DNA of 27,705 bases from Christensenella sp. UBA7102 (lineage in GTDB: Bacteria > Bacillota > Clostridia > Christensenellales > UBA1750). The stretch covers positions 26,915 through 54,619 of the forward strand of contig DKYK01000012.1 of assembly GCA_002492415.1 (NCBI GenBank). The letters run 5' to 3'. A program made the translations under genes and the position numbers. The stretch's first letter is position 1. Every line of letters starts with the position of its first letter. Positions 15,546-22,741 of this stretch are shown here, one piece after another. The notes below the pieces were generated by a model, which did not search any database, was not told the DNA's origin, and saw only the letters and a list, made by a program, of their open reading frames with translations.

Positions 15546-16142
15546 TCACAGCGCCTTGACTGCGCACAGGATCCAATAACCGGCATCCTTTTCCAGCGTT
15601 ATCACCCGGTCAAACAGCGTGCCCAGGTAACGGATGGCAGAGGGCGCGCCCTGTTGCTTGCGGATGACGATGTACAGCGCGCCGCCGGGTCGCAGCTTTT
15701 CGTGCGCCTGCGCAAAAAAGCCGTAGACCACCTGCTTCCCCGCGCGAATGGGCGGGTTGGTCACGCAAGCGTCCAGCCCGGGCGGAACCTGCGCCAGCGC
15801 GTCGCTGACATAGGCGCGGGCGTTGGCCGCGCCGTTTGTCTCCGCGTTTTTCTGCGCAAGAGCCACTGCGCGCTCGTTGACGTCCACCATTTCGACGGTA
15901 AGCTCCGGATTTTTGACGGCCAGCGCCACGCCGATAGCGCCCCAGCCGCAGCCGATGTCTGCGCAGCGGCCGGACAGCGGCGGCACGGTATCGATGAGCA
16001 GGCGGCTGCCGGGGTCCAAATGCTGCTTGGAAAAGGTGCCCGCGTCGGTCTCAAAGCGCAGGCAGCGGTCGCCCGCCTGCACGCTGACGTGCCGCTCCTC
16101 GTGCGCCGAGGTGGGGGAATTGGTATAGTAATGCTCCGCCAT
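15546..16142 (-). CDS. Class I SAM-dependent methyltransferase, RsmC-like
   Basis: A 198-residue methyltransferase like the single-domain RsmC/YbxB proteins, which methylate guanine in 16S rRNA. ADIGCGWGAIGVALA (from residue 61) is the S-adenosylmethionine-binding motif I, and VDVNERAVALAQKNAE is the acidic loop after strand 2. Asn129-Pro-Pro-Ile132 is the NPP[I/F/Y] catalytic motif of N-methyltransferases, followed by the RAGKQVVYGFF block typical of RsmC. An rRNA m2G function is by family; the exact target base is not shown. The ATG at 16142 is 18 nt after the stop of the C39-like gene, so the two are likely in one operon. Confidence 0.9.
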   Translation of the reverse strand: MAEHYYTNSPTSAHEERHVSVQAGDRCLRFETDAGTFSKQHLDPGSRLLIDTVPPLSGRCADIGCGWGAIGVALAVKNPELTVEMVDVNERAVALAQKNAETNGAANARAYVSDALAQVPPGLDACVTNPPIRAGKQVVYGFFAQAHEKLRPGGALYIVIRKQQGAPSAIRYLGTLFDRVITLEKDAGYWILCAVKAL

Positions 16143-16160
16143 GAGCGAGCCCTCCCGTGC

Positions 16161-16799
16161 TTATTTTACGATGCCCAGCGCATACACCTTCTCATACTCC
16201 GCCAGGCGGTGAAGCTGGTCGTCCCGGGCGGGATCCAGCACGAAAAAATCCTCCTCGTCCGCGCCTGTGACGCACAGCCAGTGCACATGCTCGCCGCGCA
16301 GCACGCGCACCATGCACACGCGGCCCTTCTTCAGCTCATTGGTGATGGTTTCGCCGTCAAAATCGCGAGGCGCGGAAAAGGCAACATCGGGATAGATCGT
16401 GTCCAGCTGCGCGACGTTGACGGTTTTGCCGTCCCCATACAGCCCGGCGTCCCAGAAGGCCTGGTTGAGCTGCGCGGGGGTGACGGAAATCCCGGCGTTG
16501 TTCTCCAGCAGCATGGACAGGCAGCAGAACAGGCTGCCCTCCTGCTCCATGGTGTAGCCCGTCTCGCCTAAGCTCTCCCGCGCCCAGTCCGGATCGGTCT
16601 GCGCGCGATAGGTCACGGCGATGGGCTCGACGGTTTTGCGCGGCGTGGGCAGGATGCCGTCGCCGGCGATCTGGTTGGTGTTGAACCAGCGAAGAAACAG
16701 CGCAATGGCGATCACGAACACGAGGGTGCCCGCGTACAGCTGCACGCGCTGGGAGAAGACCTGCTTCTCTTCCTTGGTCATGTCCTTGTATCTTTTCAT
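16161..16799 (-). CDS. Membrane-anchored C39-like (papain-fold) protein with altered active site
   Basis: A 212-residue protein. Residues about 21-37 form one transmembrane helix near the N-terminus, so the domain is outside the cell. The rest matches the peptidase C39-like pattern: QTDPDWARESLG, then a segment that aligns with the usual 'GC..TS.AM' active-site helix, and later HVHWLCVTG (His173) and FVLDPARDD (Asp189). At the position of the catalytic Cys the sequence is Gly88-Ser89, with two Cys residues (92, 93) shifted three and four positions on. It may therefore be an inactive or serine-variant relative. It is 33 nt after the metallo-hydrolase stop and 18 nt before the methyltransferase gene. 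The cell role is unknown. Confidence 0.75.
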   Translation of the reverse strand: MKRYKDMTKEEKQVFSQRVQLYAGTLVFVIAIALFLRWFNTNQIAGDGILPTPRKTVEPIAVTYRAQTDPDWARESLGETGYTMEQEGSLFCCLSMLLENNAGISVTPAQLNQAFWDAGLYGDGKTVNVAQLDTIYPDVAFSAPRDFDGETITNELKKGRVCMVRVLRGEHVHWLCVTGADEEDFFVLDPARDDQLHRLAEYEKVYALGIVK

Positions 16800-16832
16800 C
16801 TGTGTGAATTGCCTCCGGGTGATTGATGCACT

Positions 16833-17528
16833 TCAGAGCAGCAGCGCAGGCTCATATAGGGTCAGCAGCCTGCAGGACCTGCCCTCCATTGCGGAAACGA
16901 AATCCGCGGGATCGGCGGTGTTCTCGGCGAACATGCCGTAGTGGGTAGGAATGGCCAGGCGCACATCCAGCTCCCGTGCCAGGTGCGCGGCTTCCTCGTG
17001 ACCCATGTTTCCCCAGCGTCCGTTGACGCAGACCACCATGACGTCGGGCGCGAAGGGGCGAACGTTTTGCGCCAGCAGCGGGGTATAGAGGGTGTCGGCG
17101 GTGAAATAGACGGTGCAGCCGCCCGCGCGCACCACAAGGCCGATGCTGTCCTCCGTGTGCTCGGCATGCACGGCGTACAGCTCCGCATCGCCGATGCACA
17201 GCCGGTCGCCGCGCGCGAAAGGGAGCAGCTTTTCCGGATCGACGCCCAAGCACAGCAGATGGTTGCGGCAGGAGGCCGGTCCGGCAAACAGATGACCCGC
17301 AAGATCGATGCGGCGCAGCGTGCCCTCGTCCAGGTGGTCCGTGTGGTCGTGCGAGAACACGAACAGATCCGCATCGATGGAAGCGGGGTCGATGGGCGGA
17401 GGCCCGATGCGCGTGTGTCCGCAGTTCTCCTCGCAGCTGTGCGATAAATAGGGGTCCAGGCAGACGCTCGCGCCGCCGCAGCGGATCAAAAAGCCGCCCT
17501 GCCCCAGCCAGGTCAATTCCATTGCCAT
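16833..17528 (-). CDS. MBL-fold metallo-hydrolase, UlaG-like
   Basis: A 231-residue metallo-beta-lactamase-fold hydrolase. The zinc-binding motif HDHTDH is residues 60-65, followed by further ligand blocks VHAEHTEDSIG, FTADTLY and IPTHYGMF. The start ELTWLGQGGFLIR, then VCLDPYLS, places it in the UlaG/L-ascorbate-6-phosphate lactonase-like branch. Many of these proteins are annotated as lactonases without proof, so the substrate remains open. The ATG follows GGGAGGGAAGG. It heads a probable three-gene operon with the C39-like protein and the methyltransferase, and is divergent from VanW protein 2. Confidence 0.88.
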   Translation of the reverse strand: MAMELTWLGQGGFLIRCGGASVCLDPYLSHSCEENCGHTRIGPPPIDPASIDADLFVFSHDHTDHLDEGTLRRIDLAGHLFAGPASCRNHLLCLGVDPEKLLPFARGDRLCIGDAELYAVHAEHTEDSIGLVVRAGGCTVYFTADTLYTPLLAQNVRPFAPDVMVVCVNGRWGNMGHEEAAHLARELDVRLAIPTHYGMFAENTADPADFVSAMEGRSCRLLTLYEPALLL

Positions 17529-17557
17529 GTCCTTCCCTCCCTGCGCGTCTTTTCAAC

Positions 17558-17566
17558 AGTATACCA
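17558..17566 (-). promoter_or_regulatory. Extended -10 promoter of the metallo-hydrolase operon
   Basis: Minus strand TATACT (17563-17558) preceded by TGG. No convincing -35 at the usual distance. It sits 30 nt upstream of the start codon. Confidence 0.45.
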
Positions 17567-17598
17567 TATTCCGGATGGTTTTACAGCATATATTTTGT

Positions 17599-17627
17599 TT
17601 GCCATTTTGACGGAAAGGGTCTATAAT
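17599..17627 (+). promoter_or_regulatory. Promoter of VanW protein 2
   Basis: TTGCCA (17599-17604), a 17-nt spacer and TATAAT (17622-17627). It leaves a leader of about 75 nt before the ATG at 17711, which has AGGAGGAT upstream. Confidence 0.75.
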
Positions 17628-17710
17628 AAATCTGTATGCAATGCGGGAACTTTTGGGCGAGAAGCATCGTGATCAATATGGAGAATTTAAGGCTCGCAGG
17701 AGGATAAAGA

Positions 17711-19378
17711 ATGTCAAATTATTACTATAATGATGGACGCGGCAGGAGTGCCCAGCAGAGAAACGGCGGCAGCCGCAGCAGCGGAAAGAGCGCGGCGGGA
17801 CGGCCCGCGAGCTCCGGCGGCGGAAGGGGTAGACAACGGAAGAAGAAAAAGAACCCCGTCGGGCTACTGCTGTTGCTGGTGCTGCTGTTGACGGTGGGTA
17901 TCGTCGCGGGCGTGAACTATGTCAAGGCCCAGAAGGAGACGCAGGCCCAGCAGCAGCTGGCGCAGGAGGCGCAGCAGAAGGCCGATCAAGAGGACGCGCT
18001 GCTCAGCCAGCAGACCATCTATGAGGGCGTGACGCTCAACGGCATTTCGCTTGCTGGCATGACCCGAGAGCAGGCCGCGCAGGCGGTGGAGAGCGCGCTG
18101 GGCCTGGAGGAACACGCCCTGATGCTGACCTATGGGGAGCAGCGCTTCGCGGTTCCCCTGATGGCGGGCACCGACCTGTCCTCTGTGCTGGATCAGGCAT
18201 ATCAGGTGGGCCGCGACGGCACGCGTGAGGAGAATCTTGCGACCATCGAGCGCATCAAGACGGAAAACGTGGACTTTACCGTGGAGGCGGGCTATTCCCT
18301 GCCCGATATGACCGAGCTGCTGGAAAGCTGCGCCGCAGCCATCGACAGCGCCCCCGTCAACGCCACGGTGACGGGCTTTAACGCCAAAGAGGCCTCCTTT
18401 ACCTACGCGGAGGGCAAAAACGGCATTTCCTTGGATAAGGACGCCACGCTCGCCGCAGCGCAGGCTGCAGTGGACGCGGGAAATCTGGATGCCGACGTGG
18501 AAGTCAAGGTCACGGAAGTCGCGCCGGAGCTGGACCAGCAAACCCTCAAATCCAAGTTCAAAAAGCTGGCTACCTTTACCACCACCACCACGTCCAATTC
18601 CAACCGAAACACCAATATCCGCCTGTGCTCGACGGCCATCAACGGCGCTGTGGTGCAGCCGGGCGAGGAGTTCTCCGTCAACGCCACTACGGGCAAGCGC
18701 TCCGCAGAAAAAGGCTATAAAGACGCGGCTGTCATCAAAAACGGCGTATATGTGCAGGAGCCGGGCGGCGGCGTATGCCAGGTATCCTCTACGCTGTTCA
18801 ATGCGGTGGTGCGCGCGGGGCTGAAGATCACCGAGCGGCACAACCACACCATCGTTTCCTCTTACGTACCCATCGGCGAAGACGCGGCCATCGATTATCC
18901 CAACAAGGACTTTAAGTTCGTCAACAATTCCGAGGGCCCCATCGCCATCGTGATGAGCTTTGACGAGAGCGGGAAGAAGCTCAAGGCCACGGTCTACGGC
19001 ATCCCGATCCTGGAAGAGGGCGTGACGCTGGATCTGACCAGCGAAGTGACCGAGACCATTCCCGTGCCCTCGCCCACCTACACCGAGGATCCGACGCTGG
19101 CCTACGGCGAGGAGGTTACGGTGACGACGGGCCTGGAGGGCAAGAAGGTCACGACCTATCTGATCACCCAAAAGGACGGCAAGCAGGTGAGCAAGGAGCG
19201 GCTGCACACTTCAAGCTACCCGAAGCGCACGCCCGTCATCGCGACCAACACCAAGGGGGGCGTCATCATTCCCGAGGAGGGGGGCGGCGGCACGGACACC
19301 AGCGCACCGGATACCGGCCTTCCGGACGAATCCCAGGGAAGCAACGGGGGCGGGGATTTCGTGATCCCGGAAGAATAG
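17711..19378 (+). CDS. VanW family protein 2 with G5-like C-terminus
   Basis: A 555-residue surface protein and paralogue of the one at 13012-14577. It has a Ser/Gly/Arg-rich cytoplasmic head and a transmembrane helix at about 49-69. A short Gln/Ala-rich coiled-coil-like stalk follows (72-95), then a peptidoglycan-binding-like section, the VanW domain at about 300-450 and a G5-like domain at about 455-515. The tail is Gly/Ser/Asp-rich. Long stretches are shared with the paralogue, for example LATFTTTTTS, NTNIRLC and EPGGGVCQVSSTLFNAVVRAG. Differences lie in the stalk and the tail. The role is presumably cell-wall linked but not established. It has its own near-consensus promoter and a terminator downstream. 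Confidence 0.9.
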   Translation: MSNYYYNDGRGRSAQQRNGGSRSSGKSAAGRPASSGGGRGRQRKKKKNPVGLLLLLVLLLTVGIVAGVNYVKAQKETQAQQQLAQEAQQKADQEDALLSQQTIYEGVTLNGISLAGMTREQAAQAVESALGLEEHALMLTYGEQRFAVPLMAGTDLSSVLDQAYQVGRDGTREENLATIERIKTENVDFTVEAGYSLPDMTELLESCAAAIDSAPVNATVTGFNAKEASFTYAEGKNGISLDKDATLAAAQAAVDAGNLDADVEVKVTEVAPELDQQTLKSKFKKLATFTTTTTSNSNRNTNIRLCSTAINGAVVQPGEEFSVNATTGKRSAEKGYKDAAVIKNGVYVQEPGGGVCQVSSTLFNAVVRAGLKITERHNHTIVSSYVPIGEDAAIDYPNKDFKFVNNSEGPIAIVMSFDESGKKLKATVYGIPILEEGVTLDLTSEVTETIPVPSPTYTEDPTLAYGEEVTVTTGLEGKKVTTYLITQKDGKQVSKERLHTSSYPKRTPVIATNTKGGVIIPEEGGGGTDTSAPDTGLPDESQGSNGGGDFVIPEE

Positions 19379-19399
19379 CCCCCGGCAGAATCAGTCCGC

Positions 19400-19426
19400 G
19401 CGGCGCGGCCCATTGGGCTGCGCCGC
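19400..19426 (+). terminator. First stem-loop after VanW protein 2
   Basis: GCGGCGCGGCCC (19400-19411) pairs with GGGCTGCGCCGC (19415-19426) with one mismatch and a 3-nt loop, 21 nt past the stop. Only ATTTGTGT follows, so it is probably secondary to the terminator at 19454. Confidence 0.5.
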
Positions 19427-19453
19427 ATTTGTGTCAGCACCCTTGACAGGCAA

Positions 19454-19496
19454 AACGGTGCAGCGTCCTCTTTCGGCGCTGCACCGTTGTTTTTTG
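19454..19496. terminator. Bidirectional terminator between VanW protein 2 and the GNAT gene
   Basis: AACGGTGCAGCG (19454-19465) pairs perfectly with CGCTGCACCGTT (19477-19488), then TTGTTTTTTG follows on the plus strand. On the minus strand the stem is followed by GTTTTGCC, so it can also end the convergent acetyltransferase transcript. Confidence 0.88.
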
Positions 19497-19979
19497 TCAG
19501 AAATCGATCCGCATATCGTTCCACTTCGCGCCGCCGTGGCTGGAGGCGGAGACTCCCTGGCAGGTGAAGCCCGCGCGCTCGTAGAAGCGAATCATGTGGT
19601 CCTTGCAGGTGAGCACCACGCCCTTTTTGCCGCGGGCGCGGGCTGCGTCCACATAGTGGCGGATGAGCCGGCCGCCGATGCCGTTTTTGCGGAACTCGGG
19701 CAGCACATCCAGGCCAAACACCGTCTGGTACGCGCCGTCGGGGCGATGAAGCGAAACGTCGTGGTAGAGCGCGTCGGGCAGCGCGGGGGCGTCCGTCGTG
19801 CAGCCGTTGATAAACCCCGCGATCCTTCCCCCCTGCTCGCAGACAAAAAAGTTCTCCGGGAAGGCGGCGTAGCGCGCGCGGACATCCTCGGGCCGCGCGG
19901 CCTCAGCGGGCGGAAAGCACACCGCCTCGATGCGGATGATTTCCTCCACATCCTCCGGTTTTGCGTTGCGGATTCTCAT
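19497..19979 (-). CDS. GNAT family N-acetyltransferase
   Basis: A 160-residue acetyl-CoA-dependent acetyltransferase. The N-terminal half (RIRNAKPEDVEEIIRIEAVCFPPAEAA, then FFVCEQGGRIAGFINGC) and the acetyl-CoA loop in LPEFRKNGIGGRLIR (R/Q-x-x-G-x-G/A) are clear, followed by VVLTCKDHMIRFYERAGF. The N-terminal 'AVCFPPAEAA' segment is seen in arylalkylamine N-acetyltransferase-like GNATs. The acceptor is unknown. Its start overlaps the stop of the exonuclease gene by 4 nt (ATGA, 19979-19976), so translation is coupled. It is the last gene of the GH26-exonuclease-GNAT cluster. Confidence 0.9.
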   Translation of the reverse strand: MRIRNAKPEDVEEIIRIEAVCFPPAEAARPEDVRARYAAFPENFFVCEQGGRIAGFINGCTTDAPALPDALYHDVSLHRPDGAYQTVFGLDVLPEFRKNGIGGRLIRHYVDAARARGKKGVVLTCKDHMIRFYERAGFTCQGVSASSHGGAKWNDMRIDF

Positions 19980-20959
19980 ACCGGCTCCCCTTTCTCGGGC
20001 CGCTGTGCCCTGCGTGCGGCGCGCGGCAGCGTTTTTCGTGCGGCGTTGCGCCTGGCCATCACGTCGGCAATGCGCTCCGGGCTGGCCAGGTAAGCGCGCT
20101 GATGCATCACCAGCTTATTGTTGTACAGGCGCTTGAAGTGCATCTGCGCAAAGGACGTGCCATGCTCCGCGCACTCGCACAGCGCCATGTACCGGCCGTG
20201 TCCCGTGTCGAACCAGGGCAGCGTCATGCGCGTGCTGCCGCCGCAAATGGGGCAGCGCACCGCGACCATGCGCTCATTGCCCAACACATCATCGTGGCTG
20301 GTGCAGCCCGTGGGCACGGAGCGCGTATCGCTCAGCGCCGCGAGCGCCTCCTCCGCGTTAAACTTGCGCAGCGTCTCGATGGCCTCTGCAGACGCTGCGT
20401 CCACATCCCGCTGCAGCACGGCCATCACCTTTGCCGTGTAGATGGCGTCATTGAGCGCGCGGTGGGCCGGCAGTTCCATCTCCATGCCCAGCTGCTCCAT
20501 CGCGGCGGAAAGGCCCACCTGCACCAGCGGCTTATCGGTTTTCAGGTGCGAGAACACCATCTGCACATTGAGCGGCGGCGCAAGCTCAACCGGCAGCTTG
20601 TAGTAACGCGTATTGCGCAGCAGCACGGGGTAATCGTCGCGCCCCCAGGTGCACAGAAAGGCGCCCGGGCCGCACCACTTGAGGAACCGGTGGTAGGCGC
20701 GCTCAAAACTCAGGCCGTCCTCCAGCTCCTCGGGCTCGATGCCCGTCACCTCGCGGATGTGCTTATCCAACACTGGGTAAACGGCGGGTTTGATGATGTA
20801 CTGCTGTTCGTCCAGGATGCGCAGGTCCCGATCCAGCTTCACCGCGCCGATCTCGATGATCTCGTGCGGAATCTCGTGATTGGGCTTGCTCGCGTGCTGG
20901 TTCCACTCCAGATCCATCACCACAAAGCACTGCGTATCCTCGGGTACAAATCGTAGCAT
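19976..20959 (-). CDS. DEDDh 3'-5' exonuclease with C-terminal zinc-ribbon-like segment
   Basis: A 327-residue protein. Residues about 10-200 form an RNase T/DNA polymerase III epsilon-like exonuclease domain. Asp16 and Glu18 are in MDLEWNQ (Exo I), a middle acidic block is in CTWGRDDYPVL (Exo II), and His166 and Asp171 in AHRALNDAIYTAKV form the DEDDh Exo III motif. The opening VVMDLEWNQ followed by HEIIEIGAVKLD is typical of KapD/ERI-1-type exonucleases. After residue 225 comes an extra segment with CPICGG and CECAEHG, a likely Cys-rich zinc site, and a basic tail. The substrate (DNA or RNA ends) is unknown. The ATG follows AAAAGGAG. It is 36 nt downstream of the GH26 gene. Confidence 0.88.
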   Translation of the reverse strand: MLRFVPEDTQCFVVMDLEWNQHASKPNHEIPHEIIEIGAVKLDRDLRILDEQQYIIKPAVYPVLDKHIREVTGIEPEELEDGLSFERAYHRFLKWCGPGAFLCTWGRDDYPVLLRNTRYYKLPVELAPPLNVQMVFSHLKTDKPLVQVGLSAAMEQLGMEMELPAHRALNDAIYTAKVMAVLQRDVDAASAEAIETLRKFNAEEALAALSDTRSVPTGCTSHDDVLGNERMVAVRCPICGGSTRMTLPWFDTGHGRYMALCECAEHGTSFAQMHFKRLYNNKLVMHQRAYLASPERIADVMARRNAARKTLPRAARRAQRPEKGEPV

Positions 20960-20995
20960 AACGGGTTAACTCCTTTTATTTGAACAAAACAGGGC

Positions 20996-22222
20996 TCACC
21001 AGAGCCGCGGCAGCGAGGAGAGCGTCACGGCGCTGGGGCTGGCGTAGACAGCGCGCAGCTGATCGGGCGTGTTCCACTCCCCACCGGTGGCAAAGCCGCC
21101 GCACCAGGTCATAGTCCACAGCCACGGCGCGCCCTTGCGGATGGCGTTATCAGGGTCAGGGTTTGCGCCGCACTCGGTCAGCGCGATCATGCGCCCTTCG
21201 CCGGGCAGCGCGCGCGCCATGTCAAAGTCGCACTTGCAGCAGCCGGGGTTGCCGGGCTTGGTGTACAAATCCGCTCCGATGATGTCCACGCAGTCATTGC
21301 CGGGATACCAATCCGGCTCCAGCGAGTTCCATACCCAGATCAGGTTGTTGAGGTGATGGAGATGGACCATGCGGTCGTACATCAGCCGCCACAGCTTCTT
21401 GCAGGGCTCCGCGCCCTTTGCGCCCCACCAGAACCAGCCGCCCTCGGCCTCGTGCAGCGGACGCCAGAGTATGGGGATGTCCTTTTCAGCGAACGCCTTC
21501 AGGTGCCCGGCGATTTCGTCGATGTCGCGCACGGCGGCCTCGTACTCCGGCGTGCCGGGGGTGACGGCCTTAGCGCAGTCAAAGTCGGTGTGCTCGGTAT
21601 AAAACGCCTTGTCATTGCCGCCCAGGGGCGAGAACCAGTGCCAGCAGTAGGCCACAATGCCGTGCTCCTGCTCCGCCCAGCGGATGGCGCAGGGGATGGT
21701 ATTCTGGTTGTTCCGCGCCTCCTCCACCGTGGGTTTGTCGGAGGTCTCCCACTGGATATTGGGCGAGTAGCCCAGCAGCTCAAAGCCGCACAGCGCAGGC
21801 TTGTCGCCTGTGACGGAATGGATGTATTCGATCTCCCCCATCGGGATGTCCTTGGTGTGCTGGCCCGTAATGACCTTTTTCCCGTACACGGAGCCCAGAT
21901 ACGACATCAGCTTCTTCGCATTTTGGGAGGCATTGGGGTTGGAGAGCGCCAGGTGCGGCGCGGGCAGCGGCGCAGGCTGCGCGCAGGGCTCCACGATCAG
22001 CTGCTCTAGGACACCGTCGCCGTCGCGGTGATCCAGGGTCAGTTCATGCTCACCCGCGGCAAGCTCGATGGTCACAATGTCCGTCTCTGTCTTTTCCCTG
22101 GGCAGGAACAAGTTGGACAGGCATTCGCTGTCCAGCAGCACGCCTTCCTGGTTGCGCCGCCCTGTGGCGGTATACTTTGCGCTGATGCGATACCAGCCGT
22201 TTTTTTCGACAGAAAATTTCAC
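20996..22222 (-). CDS. Glycoside hydrolase family 26, beta-mannanase-like, intracellular
   Basis: A 408-residue GH26 enzyme that cleaves beta-1,4-mannan-type chains. The first 90 or so residues are a beta-rich carbohydrate-binding-like module (FSVEKNGWYRISAKYTATG, then AGEHELTLDHRDGDG). The GH26 barrel follows: VITGQHTKD; WHWFSPLGG; Glu258 in WRPLHEAEGGWFWWG as acid/base; and Glu350 in ALTECG as nucleophile. There is no signal peptide, so it acts in the cytoplasm on imported manno-oligosaccharides. I chose GTG at 22222: AAGGGGGAT lies 7 nt upstream, and a consensus promoter at 22267-22295 would start transcription near 22260. The longer frame to an ATG at 22360 therefore cannot be in that message. 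It leads the exonuclease and GNAT genes. Confidence 0.9.
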   Translation of the reverse strand: MKFSVEKNGWYRISAKYTATGRRNQEGVLLDSECLSNLFLPREKTETDIVTIELAAGEHELTLDHRDGDGVLEQLIVEPCAQPAPLPAPHLALSNPNASQNAKKLMSYLGSVYGKKVITGQHTKDIPMGEIEYIHSVTGDKPALCGFELLGYSPNIQWETSDKPTVEEARNNQNTIPCAIRWAEQEHGIVAYCWHWFSPLGGNDKAFYTEHTDFDCAKAVTPGTPEYEAAVRDIDEIAGHLKAFAEKDIPILWRPLHEAEGGWFWWGAKGAEPCKKLWRLMYDRMVHLHHLNNLIWVWNSLEPDWYPGNDCVDIIGADLYTKPGNPGCCKCDFDMARALPGEGRMIALTECGANPDPDNAIRKGAPWLWTMTWCGGFATGGEWNTPDQLRAVYASPSAVTLSSLPRLW

Positions 22223-22266
22223 TGCGATATCCCCCTTATTGATCCTATGGGTGTGCGCATGTTTAT

Positions 22267-22295
22267 TATTGTACGGAAAAACCTCGCTTCTGTCA
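22267..22295 (-). promoter_or_regulatory. Consensus promoter of the GH26 cluster
   Basis: Minus strand TTGACA (22295-22290), exactly 17 nt, then TACAAT (22272-22267). This is the best promoter match in the window and it fixes the GH26 start at GTG 22222, with a leader of about 38 nt. Confidence 0.85.
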
Positions 22296-22389
22296 ATGAC
22301 TGCATGGGCAACAGAAGGCAAAGAAAAAACAGAGCGCAAGTGGTAGAATAGAACTGCCACACACTACGAAGGAACTCTCTGCAATGGAT

Positions 22390-22608
22390 AAGATTGACCC
22401 TGATCCAGACGAATAATGGCGCTGAGGGATATGGTTATTCCCTGCCAGCGCATCCGAATCGCTACGCCCAGCTCGCCCGCTGCCAGCGGGCTTTCAACAA
22501 CCGCTTCATGACCTCGGCCTACGCTCTGCCAAGGATATCCTTTGCGATTGTCCCCACCCACTCTGACTGTCACTTATGTTTAACAATCCTGCAGAATTTC
22601 CAATCATA
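22390..22608. other. Unassigned intergenic stretch with a GC-rich hairpin
   Basis: The first part (about 22390-22560) is noticeably richer in GC than the AT-rich DNA after it. It contains a perfect hairpin, GCCCGC (22475-22480) and GCGGGC (22486-22491). Short open frames exist on both strands but none has a ribosome site or a recognisable product. I see no gene here; it may be a gene remnant or a structured leader. Confidence 0.3.
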
Positions 22609-22614
22609 AAATTG

Positions 22615-22643
22615 TAGACTTTTTCATTCTTATAAACTATAAT
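22615..22643 (+). promoter_or_regulatory. Promoter toward the adhesin, spanning one repeat arm
   Basis: TAGACT (22615-22620) inside the left arm, exactly 17 nt, then TATAAT (22638-22643) inside the segment. Transcription would start near 22650, leaving a leader of about 185 nt. The right arm carries the same TAGACT on the opposite strand, followed at 17 nt by TTAAAT, a weaker -10. Confidence 0.55.
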
Positions 22644-22718
22644 AGGGGATGAAAAATTAGGCTTTTTCGAGCACAATTTGTGAATACTTTCCGTGCCGAT
22701 TTTGCTGATTTTCCTCCC

Positions 22719-22741
22719 TTCATACTGATAAACAGTATGAA
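22719..22741 (+). terminator. AT-rich hairpin in the adhesin leader
   Basis: TTCATACTG (22719-22727) and CAGTATGAA (22733-22741) form a perfect 9-bp stem with a 5-nt loop, followed on the plus strand by a TTTTATTT stretch. It could act as a weak terminator or attenuator between the promoter at 22615 and the adhesin start, or as a protein-binding palindrome. Confidence 0.4.

Noticed and set aside
17607..17627. TTGACG at 17607-17612 as the -35 for VanW protein 2
   Set aside because: It is only 9 nt from the TATAAT. TTGCCA at 17599-17604 has the correct 17-nt spacing.
22223..22360. Longer N-terminus of the GH26 protein starting at 22360
   Set aside because: A TTGACA-17-TACAAT promoter lies inside this stretch, and GTG 22222 has a good ribosome site.
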